A stretch of 64,000 nucleotides of DNA. Source: Conus ventricosus. Lineage: Eukaryota; Mollusca; Gastropoda; Neogastropoda; Conidae. Each line of letters begins with the position of its first letter. Within the stretch, counting starts at the first letter, position 1. The notes under the pieces were generated by a model that saw nothing but the letters and a program-made list of their open reading frames with translations, made no database searches and was not told the origin of the DNA. Where the stretch lies: positions 69,316,236 through 69,380,235 of the forward strand of contig CM031616.1 of NCBI GenBank assembly GCA_018398815.1, read 5' to 3'. The position numbers were made by a program, and so were the translations under genes. Below are positions 60,001 through 64,000 of this stretch, in pieces.

Positions 60001-63000
60001 GGGTTGATTCCAGTCAGCAATTCGGCCTGTGGAAGCGTTCAGCCTTGTCAGGAAGAATCTTACAGGTTTTTCGTCCCCACACCACAGGGGCACTGATGAT
60101 CCTGAAGTGCAAAAAAAGAGCCAAGTCATAAGATGAAGCTTAGTGACAGAGTGCTTCAAAAAGGTGAAAGAGCAGCGATATATTGGCTGATGCAGTGATT
60201 CAGCAAAAGCACCTGACAAAGGGATAGAAAATAAAAGTGTCTGGAATGTGGGTGTTTTGTTTTGGGTGCGATAGAGTATACAGTATTCCTCTCAACTGTC
60301 AGAAATTCCTCTCACTTTTCAAAAATGTTCCACTCGAGTCTCTTCAGAGGTTGGCAGTTCTGCATGTGTGATTCCCCCAGAACACAGTCAGCAGCCAGTT
60401 AGGAAGGGGAGGGATAGTTTTGTCCAAGAGATGACATGCAGTACGTTTGTTGTTTGTTTATTTCTGTGTGTAACAATGTACTGCAGTACCCAGCTAAAGA
60501 AACAGACTGCAACTCGGTATAACAGCGCATGGCTGTGCATCTCCACAATATGTTGTTTGCTGTCTGTGTAGGTGTGTGTGTGTGTGTGTGTTTGTATGTG
60601 TGAGTGTGTGTATGGTAAATAAAACAAAACCAGAAGTCAGGCACGGAAACAAGTTCAGTGTTTTTAACATACTAACACAAGACACTGTGTCTCTTCCAGA
60701 CTTCTCCATCATGGCCCGAAACTTAAGGACAGCATTCCAGCAAGCCATGCGCCGCTTCTTCCCCACTGGGCGGAACAGGAAAGATGATGATGACTATGTG
60801 ATGGAGGGTCATGGGGGCGTGCAGAACATAGGGCGGAGATACAAGGCTCGGCGTGAGGCCAGCAAGAAGGCATTGGATTCCTTCCAGAACATTCTGTCTG
60901 TAAGTAGTGAGAAGTCAGAACGGTGTCAGTCTAGTTGTACAAAGTTGTGTACATGTGTGTGGGGTGTGACGTGTTTTTTGTATGTGTGTGTGTGTGTGTA
61001 TCCGTGTGTTTGTCTGTCTGACTGTCTGTCTATGCGTATCCGTGTGTTTGTCTGTCTGACTGTCCGTCTATCTGTGTAAATGTAGGATGAAAAAATCAGC
61101 CAACACCCAGGTAGTGGCAGTTAAAATTTTCAGTTTATTAAAACCTTCTTCAATAAAATCAAGGACTGCAGTGTAAATGTGTGTGTGTATTTGAATCAAG
61201 AAATGTTGTGCTATAGAATCCATGTATTTACAAAGAATCTTGCCTGTACGAAAATGTGAAGTTTTTTTTTGTTTGTTTGTATTTTTTGTTTTTGTTAACA
61301 GTCTTGCTTCTATTAGAAAAGCCAAATTGTAGAAAGAGTGAAAGACATGATCTCATCTTTGTAGCTTTGATCAGTAAAAACTTTTTTCACTGTTTGCTGT
61401 AAAGGACGACTGTACGGGAAAACATATTTTTTCCTTCCACAATTTTAGTCATATGCCTGGTATTACAGCAGGTTCTTTTAGTGAAGGACTCCTCTAAAGG
61501 TCAGTTGTGGAAGTGAAGTCCTATTTCATGTCATGGTTTCAGGATGCCGATGAAGTTGCTCATCCCTCGGACAACAGAGTGACTTTCCGACCAATCGGAT
61601 CAGGATCTCTACGGAACCAGACACGCACCTGTGAGGGGTATGTCTCGGCAGGAGCAGCTCGGCCACGTCCTCCACCGCCAGCCCGGGCACCCGGGTGATG
61701 AACTCCATGTTGAACAGCGGGAAGCAGGTGATCGTGGTGTCACAGGCGCCCAGGTGGTGTGCCGACAAGGATCCCAGGTGATCGAGGTGCGCACCATTCA
61801 GCCTTCCACCCCCGCCCAGGCAGGCAAGAGCGGTGTGGTGCAGAAAGTGATGGTGGGGTCCCACACACCGGGGACTCCAGCGACGGGGATGCTGACGGCC
61901 ATCCTCAACTCCCCTGCCGGGGACGGGTCCACCCAGAAAATACGCTACATGATCCCCTCCTCAATGGTGTCGCTGCTCAAAGATCGGAAGCCCGGTGAGG
62001 AAGGGAGTCGGCCAATGTACGTGTCGATCAGCCGCCCCAGGGGTCGCAGCCCACGACCACGGTGACCAACAGCAGCAACCTCACCAGCGTGCTGTCCACC
62101 ATTCACCAGAGCGGGGGCACCGTGAAACTCGGCAAGACTGACATGATCACCGAGCTGGTAGGTGCTCAGGGCGGGAAGTCCTTGCTGAAGAGTGTTCCTC
62201 TGTCTACCAGTCCGATCGTGGCAGGAAGCAGCACGTCGGTGTTGGCAGGAAGCAGCCCCCTGTTGGTTGGAGGGAAAAGGCTGATTCAAGTGCCAGGAAC
62301 AAAGCAGTACATCCTCGCTGGAAACAACCCCGTCTCGATGTTGGGAAACAATCCTTCAGGAAACATTCAGCTGGTGACGCTGCCAGGTAATAGCCAGGTG
62401 GGTGAGGCAGGAAAGCGCACGGTGGTGGTGCCAGCAGGAACTGTCCGACAGCGGAAGCAGGAAACAGCCCGTCGGTGGTGTTGGGGACCAGCCTGCCAGC
62501 AGCAGCGGCAACGGCCTCTAGCAGCAGCAGCGAAGAGCCCAAGCCGGCCCCCAGCACCATGCATTTCACCAAAGAGACCTACCTTCGCCTGCTGGCTGAG
62601 AAGAAGATCAGAATCGTGCAGCAGGGGGGCAAGCCGTGCATTCAGCTGCAGCCTGGTGTGCAGTTGGTGCAGAAAGCGGCGGCCACCACCTTGCCTCAAG
62701 GCAGCGCGATAGCCACGACCGCTCTGCCCACGACAGTCCGAGCCCCTGGAGCCGTTGTAGCCACAGGCAGCACTGCTGTATCCACACCCATGTACATCAA
62801 CCTAGGATTGGCAGCCAGCCCCAAACCAGTGATGATCTCGGCAGCAAGGCCAGCACTGGTGAAAAAACCTGTCGTGGTCAACCCTTGGTCTGTGAGTGAC
62901 AAGGTGACGGTCACCACTGCCTCTCCTTTGTCCGTCAGCAGCGTCCTTGCGCCGTCAGCTGTGTCGATGCAGCTGTCTTCAGCCACCTCAGCCTTGCCCT

Positions 63001-64000
63001 GCACAACATCAGCGACTTTCACACCCATCGCCCCAGTGATGGTGGCTCAGAAAGTAAGCACAACCTTCGCCTCAGGGAGAGAGAAAGCTGCGCTGACTTA
63101 CGCACAGGTCGTGACCCCTTCAGGGACGCAGCCTGTGACTGCCTCAACCATCATTCCAGTCCTGGCCTCCCCATCCCCTGGCTCCCTGCTCACTCCAGGG
63201 ACCGTTGTCCAGGACAGGCCAGAAAGCCGTGTCCTCAAGGCCTCTCCAGAAGTCATCATGCCCATTCAGGCTGCTCACACCCCCACTGCCGTGTCCCAAA
63301 CAAGCCCTTTTGGTGTGGCCCAGCGGATCGTTCTGTCCTCCACCCAGGTGTTGTCTCCAGCCCAAAGAAGCCTGTTCACCTCATCGACCCTGGGAGCTCC
63401 TGTCTGCATTGTTGCCAGTGGGGTAACTCCTCCCGTCCATCCGGCTCCGCTGACTCTGAGCACTTCTGGTCCAACTTCAGTATTACATGTGCAGGCTTCT
63501 GGCAGCGTTCCAGTGACTGTGACTTCTGTGTCGTGTATGTCCTCAACACCCAGAGCTTCAGTGAGTGTGCTGCGATCAGCGCCTGTCAGTTCACAGAGCA
63601 TTCCACTAAGCGTGACTGTTCCTTCTGTGGGTAATGTGCTGACGCCAGTAGCAAATCCAGCAACGGGAAGTTCAGAAGGCCAAACGATGGAGACTCTACC
63701 AACTGTGCAGACTGTACCTCAGCTTGTCAGCCTGCAGGGGTCTGTGTGCTCTTCATCAGTGGTTCCTGGGATCTCACCGAACAGCCAGGAGACTGTACTC
63801 CAGAAAACCGTTGACTCTGTGATGTTGGCCACAAAGCCCAGTGCTCATGACAACCTTACTGGGAGTAGTTCCGTGCAAGGACAGGTCTGTGTGTCTTTGC
63901 CGGTCCCAATCACTGTGACATCAGCTGCTCATAACATAGCCTGTGTGCCGTCAGTTAAACCCGTTGTAGTGAACCAAGATCAATCAGACGCATCTCTGTC
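39502..64000 (+). CDS. CECR2: CECR2 orthologue, 14 exons, continues past window
   Basis: A bromodomain chromatin-remodelling subunit. In vertebrates CECR2 pairs with the ISWI ATPase SNF2L in the CERF complex. Exons: 39502-39508, 39696-39784, 45277-45380, 47345-47528, 48118-48257, 48649-50309, 52150-52239, 52900-53038, 54354-54453, 55812-55867, 58257-58348, 59698-59825, 60700-60899, 61543 to beyond 64000. Order of parts: DDT-like N-terminus ([20 protein letters not shown]), WHIM-like [19 protein letters not shown], acidic/Lys-rich insert, [15 protein letters not shown], basic coiled coil, [20 protein letters not shown], bromodomain, then a long low-complexity tail. Splice phases agree at every junction except exon 5/6 and the exit from exon 12, where an indel must be assumed. 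The start ATG is the first after an in-frame TAA at 39421 and has A at -3 and G at +4. About 12 frame changes fall in exons 6, 12 and 14. Confidence 0.9.
39696..39784 (+). CDS. CECR2: CECR2 exon 2, DDT-like N-terminus
   Basis: Acceptor TTTCAG, donor GTAAGT. Encodes [17 protein letters not shown] and LDLPDFDIE, strongly like vertebrate CECR2. Exon 1 plus exon 2 give exactly 32 codons. Confidence 0.92.
40140..40470. repeat. Foldback (long inverted repeat) element
   Basis: The left arm, about 40190-40286, runs from AAAGAGAGGGGGTAAGTTAC to GTCTTCTTCAGGCAAA. The right arm, about 40362-40462, is its reverse complement with scattered mismatches, from TTTGCCTGAAGAAG to AACCCCCTCTCTTT. The loop is about 75 bases. 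It lies in CECR2 intron 2. No coding capacity. Confidence 0.85.
40656..40670 (+). repeat. Poly-G run (15)
   Basis: A plain homopolymer in CECR2 intron 2. Confidence 0.9.
40991..41060 (+). repeat. (CA)n microsatellite
   Basis: About 35 perfect units in CECR2 intron 2. Confidence 0.97.
41119..41177 (-). repeat. Copy of A-tailed retroposon (core only)
   Basis: Minus-strand AAGATAAGATAATGTTGCTT, then ATAGCCCAGCCGACCGCA-AGGGCCACATCAGGGCTGT. Very close to the 20.4-kb copy. The downstream part and tail are absent. Confidence 0.8.
41265..41360 (-). repeat. Inverted copy of the 40.15-40.24-kb foldback outer arm
   Basis: The reverse complement carries AAAACGGAATGACTGAGGGC, GCAAAATTTAGAAAGAGAGG and ACCAAGGACA, matching 40155-40235. 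It extends the foldback consensus outward by about 50 bases. Confidence 0.7.
41395..41700. repeat. Foldback element, second complete copy
   Basis: Centre near 41545: CCTCAAATTGGGCACAAAA and its exact complement flank a loop of about 20 bases. Outward, both arms carry the ACTTCAGGCAAGACAAACAA / TTGTTTGCCTTGCCTGCAGA type words and a TTTGGT / ACCAAA pair, giving imperfect arms of about 140 bases. Confidence 0.85.
42390..43135 (+). mobile_element. 3' end of a non-LTR retrotransposon
   Basis: The plus-strand sense near 42430-42810 reads [24 protein letters not shown] sequence, then [20 protein letters not shown], then [20 protein letters not shown] and [13 protein letters not shown] before a stop. 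This is the well-known C-terminal tail of CR1/L2/Nimb-type polymerases. A GT-rich 3' UTR follows. The end TGTAAGCACTTAGGGCTTAT plus GATTAGGCACCATAAATAAG resembles the conserved 3' terminal structure of such elements. The copy is 5'-truncated and has several stops. Confidence 0.7.
42870..42965 (+). repeat. Imperfect (GT)n tract
   Basis: Interrupted GT units in the 3' UTR of the LINE remnant. Confidence 0.85.
43140..45270. other. CECR2 intron 2, nothing further recognised
   Basis: Apart from the C run at 43687-43713, no repeat or open frame with a known motif is seen. Confidence 0.6.
43687..43713 (+). repeat. Poly-C run (27)
   Basis: The longest C run in the window, in CECR2 intron 2. Confidence 0.92.
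45277..45380 (+). CDS. CECR2: CECR2 exon 3
   Basis: Acceptor TTTTGCAG, donor GTGAGT, phase 0 in and 2 out. Encodes [20 protein letters not shown] and [15 protein letters not shown], matching the vertebrate segment ending in LLQGCYQRRDI. Confidence 0.92.
45823..46070 (+). repeat. 35-bp minisatellite, 7 copies
   Basis: The unit starts GGCCAGGATGGAGTCTGGGT and ends TTGGTTTTGAT. It is almost perfect, with C/T changes at two sites only. Because 35 is not a multiple of three, the minus-strand frame through it has a 35-residue period. Confidence 0.95.
46438..46585 (+). mobile_element. 5'-truncated SINE, same family as 31.2-31.6 kb
   Basis: CTTCCCCGAAGATGGAGTAT, then GGATAGAAAAGGGTCATACA, and a 3' end CGTACGCAGAAAGAAAGAAA with a GAAA repeat tail. 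The tRNA-like head is missing. Confidence 0.8.
47023..47133 (-). repeat. A-tailed retroposon with downstream part
   Basis: Minus-strand GTAATGTTGCTTGTAGCCCA, then GCCGACTGCAAAGGGCCATA, then TCAACTCACAAGTCATTATC, and an AAACAAAC-rich tail. Together with the 20.4-kb copy this defines the 3' end of the family. Confidence 0.8.
47345..47528 (+). CDS. CECR2: CECR2 exon 4
   Basis: Acceptor TTTGTGCAG, donor GTGAGC, phase 2 in and 0 out. Encodes [20 protein letters not shown], then [20 protein letters not shown], the helical DDT-like region (vertebrate LHRLCDYRLDADDV). Confidence 0.93.
47833..47964 (+). repeat. (CA)n microsatellite, two tracts
   Basis: Tracts at 47833-47866 and 47881-47964, in intron 4. 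Confidence 0.97.
48118..48257 (+). CDS. CECR2: CECR2 exon 5, WHIM-like motif
   Basis: Acceptor GTTGACAG, donor GTGAGT, phase 0 in and 2 out. Encodes [20 protein letters not shown] then [15 protein letters not shown], nearly identical in spacing to vertebrate [21 protein letters not shown]. In ISWI partners such WHIM motifs contact linker DNA or the ATPase. Confidence 0.94.
48649..50309 (+). CDS. CECR2: CECR2 exon 6, long acidic/Lys-rich insert, six frame changes
   Basis: Acceptor TTATGCAG, donor GTCAGT. Entered from exon 5 the sense is [11 protein letters not shown]. It then moves to [20 protein letters not shown] (shift near 48684). An extra T near 48938 leads to [20 protein letters not shown]. 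Near 49090 it moves to [20 protein letters not shown], and near 49370 to [17 protein letters not shown] and a long Glu/Asp-rich run. Near 50090 it moves to [20 protein letters not shown], and near 50230 to [20 protein letters not shown]. The last two match vertebrate CECR2 (WWLLCQTEEEWRQV, LLSEDFLPEI). The exon is 1.7 kb, far longer than in vertebrates, because of the acidic insert. Confidence 0.8.
50859..50921 (+). repeat. (CA)n microsatellite
   Basis: About 31 units in CECR2 intron 6. Confidence 0.97.
52150..52239 (+). CDS. CECR2: CECR2 exon 7
   Basis: Acceptor TTTTAAAG, donor GTATGT. Exactly 30 codons: [20 protein letters not shown] then [10 protein letters not shown], a basic helix leading into the coiled coil. 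Confidence 0.88.
52484..52905 (+). repeat. 103-bp tandem repeat that copies an exon's 3' splice site
   Basis: Four units. Each carries AGAGAAA-GG, GTTTTGATTGTAGTTACC or a relative, GATGGTTTGGATTCAG and GAACGTGGAGAATT. AG-GAAC junctions fall at 52487, 52589, 52692, 52795 and the true 52899, spaced 102-104 bases. The array ends six bases inside exon 8. Confidence 0.93.
52900..53038 (+). CDS. CECR2: CECR2 exon 8, Glu/Arg coiled coil
   Basis: Acceptor GGATTCAG, donor GTACAG, phase 0 in and 1 out. Encodes [20 protein letters not shown] and [20 protein letters not shown], a single long charged helix as in vertebrate CECR2 (KKEQEQMLKEERKRELEEK). The acceptor is the last of five repeated copies. Confidence 0.9.
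54041..54074 (+). repeat. (GT)n microsatellite
   Basis: Seventeen units in CECR2 intron 8. Confidence 0.95.
54354..54453 (+). CDS. CECR2: CECR2 exon 9
   Basis: Acceptor TTGACAG, donor GTGAGA, phase 1 in and 2 out. Encodes [20 protein letters not shown] then [12 protein letters not shown], matching vertebrate [25 protein letters not shown]. Confidence 0.94.
55062..55535 (+). repeat. Degenerate 75-88-bp tandem repeat, about 6 copies
   Basis: Each unit has GGAAACCTTTCTGAG-like sequence, TTCCTGGTTTGTCAGTGATT and GTCATAGCTAGAAGAAGACA. It lies in CECR2 intron 9. Confidence 0.85.
55812..55867 (+). CDS. CECR2: CECR2 exon 10
   Basis: Acceptor TGTTTCAG, phase 2 in and 1 out. Encodes [18 protein letters not shown], the acidic linker before the bromodomain. 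The donor is GTCGGT, a weak match to consensus, and a transposon begins nine bases after the exon end. Confidence 0.8.
55871..55876 (+). repeat. Target-site duplication GGTCAT (left)
   Basis: An exact copy follows the right end of the element at 56978-56983. Confidence 0.8.
55877..56977 (+). mobile_element. hAT-like DNA transposon with internal deletion
   Basis: Perfect 14-bp terminal inverted repeats, CAGGCATGCCTACC and its complement, are flanked by a 6-bp duplication GGTCAT. It encodes the N-terminus of a zinc-finger transposase, then jumps to what looks like the last 30 or so codons ([20 protein letters not shown], stop) at about 56604-56696. The catalytic middle is missing. An AATAAA-like signal (AAATAAAGG) lies at about 56727. 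Non-autonomous. Confidence 0.85.
55996..56604 (+). pseudogene. Transposase N-terminal fragment with BED/TTF-like zinc finger
   Basis: A 202-codon frame; a later ATG, at [14 protein letters not shown], is a plausible alternative start. After a low-complexity region comes [20 protein letters not shown] and the finger [20 protein letters not shown] with HTQTDKHK (C-x2-C and H-x5-H). KKITGFF and an Ala/Val-rich block, [20 protein letters not shown], follow. Such N-terminal fingers bind the transposon ends. The frame stops at the deletion junction near 56603, where the C-terminal frame begins one base out of register. Confidence 0.75.
57157..57775 (+). repeat. TGTGCATGTT(T/G)GTCCT minisatellite
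   Basis: About 30 imperfect units of 18-21 bases built on CTGTGCATGTT-GTCCTCGT, with a higher-order 60-base step around 57290-57420 and a 36-base step (CTTTATTTCTCCTCGTCTGT) around 57650-57720. It lies in CECR2 intron 10. The Cys/Leu- or His/Arg/Thr-rich open frames across it are artefacts. Confidence 0.93.
58257..58348 (+). CDS. CECR2: CECR2 exon 11, bromodomain first half
   Basis: Acceptor GGTTTCAG, donor GTAAGC, phase 1 in and 0 out. Encodes [20 protein letters not shown] then [11 protein letters not shown]: helix Z, the WPF shelf and the ZA loop (vertebrate [21 protein letters not shown]). Confidence 0.95.
58571..58593 (+). repeat. (GT)n microsatellite
   Basis: A short tract in CECR2 intron 11. 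Confidence 0.9.
58674..59258 (-). repeat. Interspersed repeat R1, copy 3
   Basis: The reverse complement of 36745-37340, with TGACGTCAT at about 59086, GGCGATATTCAAACAATGAC and GGCATTGCTGAGCGGCCATT. It lies in CECR2 intron 11. Confidence 0.8.
59420..59690 (+). repeat. Compound CA-rich microsatellite ending at an exon
   Basis: Interrupted CA, CATA and CACG units run almost to the polypyrimidine tract of exon 12. Confidence 0.9.
59698..59825 (+). CDS. CECR2: CECR2 exon 12, bromodomain second half, one-base shift
   Basis: Acceptor TGTTCCAG, donor GTAAGG. Encodes [20 protein letters not shown] then [16 protein letters not shown]. The next bases, TAATAACGG, give stops, but removing one A gives YNGTDH, the conserved acetyl-lysine-binding YN (vertebrate NCRKYNGESSEY). 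The phase leaving the exon then also fits exon 13. Confidence 0.88.
59982..60003 (+). repeat. Poly-G run (22)
   Basis: In CECR2 intron 12. Confidence 0.92.
60700..60899 (+). CDS. CECR2: CECR2 exon 13, bromodomain C-helix and extension
   Basis: Acceptor CTCTTCCAG, donor GTAAGT, phase 1 in and 0 out. Encodes [20 protein letters not shown], then a basic/acidic extension, DDDDYVMEG and [19 protein letters not shown]. The first part matches vertebrate MSDNLERCFHRAMMKHFPG. Confidence 0.93.
61543..64000 (+). CDS. CECR2: CECR2 exon 14, low-complexity C-terminal tail (open at window end)
   Basis: Acceptor GGTTTCAG. It starts [20 protein letters not shown] and passes frame changes near 61640, 61752, 62028 and 62450. 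Parts include [58 protein letters not shown] and [18 protein letters not shown] sequence. From about 62460 a single frame stays open to 64000 with no stop; it includes [20 protein letters not shown] (about 62568) and [20 protein letters not shown]. The rest is Ser/Thr/Val/Pro-rich. Vertebrate tails are Pro/Gln/His-rich and do not obviously align, so this tail looks lineage-specific apart from the LLAEKKIRI block. Confidence 0.82.

Overview
This is animal nuclear DNA, most likely from a gastropod mollusc or a close relative. The evidence is a many-exon gene with GT-AG introns, long (CA)n/(GT)n and poly-G tracts, several LINE clades, hAT, Tc1 and DIRS remnants, a tRNA-headed SINE with an AAAGA tail, and no bacterial-style gene packing. 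The species cannot be fixed from the sequence alone.

Two host genes are recognisable and both encode chromatin proteins. (1) On the + strand from 39502 to beyond the window end is a CECR2 orthologue: a DDT-like N-terminus, a WHIM-type YWYFYGTR motif, a Lys/Glu-rich coiled coil, one bromodomain and a long Ser/Thr/Val/Pro-rich tail. Fourteen exons can be placed with matching splice phases. (2) On the - strand at 17160-20036 is one very long exon of a probable PRR12/QSER1-family AT-hook protein. Its 5' exons should lie to the right and its C-terminal exons to the left; neither could be found. The two genes are divergent, about 19 kb apart.

Layout: 1-1240, 5' part of an L1-like LINE on the - strand (ORF1). 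1250-6704, a 5'-truncated L1-like LINE on the + strand (ORF2, poly-A tail), split by a DIRS-like gag fragment at about 1740-3619. 6.8-11.7 kb, mostly unassigned, with a 43-bp tandem repeat. 11.77-12.69 kb, a 60-bp satellite-like array. 13416-16334, a complete-ended hAT transposon. 17.2-20.0 kb, the PRR12/QSER1-like exon. 20.8-30.1 kb, a GC-rich mosaic holding a near full-length gag+pol LINE (-), a Tc1-like fragment and repeats. 30-39 kb, unassigned DNA with a SINE, a DIRS RNase H fragment and a 0.6-kb interspersed repeat. 39.5-64 kb, CECR2, whose introns carry foldback elements, a LINE 3' end, minisatellites and an internally deleted hAT-like element.

The long exons of both genes contain many apparent +1/-1 shifts (about 23 in all) while splice sites, codon-level sense and conserved motifs are kept. 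Indel errors in the assembly explain this better than pseudogenes. In two places the 3' splice-site region of an exon is itself tandemly repeated (20.03-20.25 kb and 52.48-52.90 kb).
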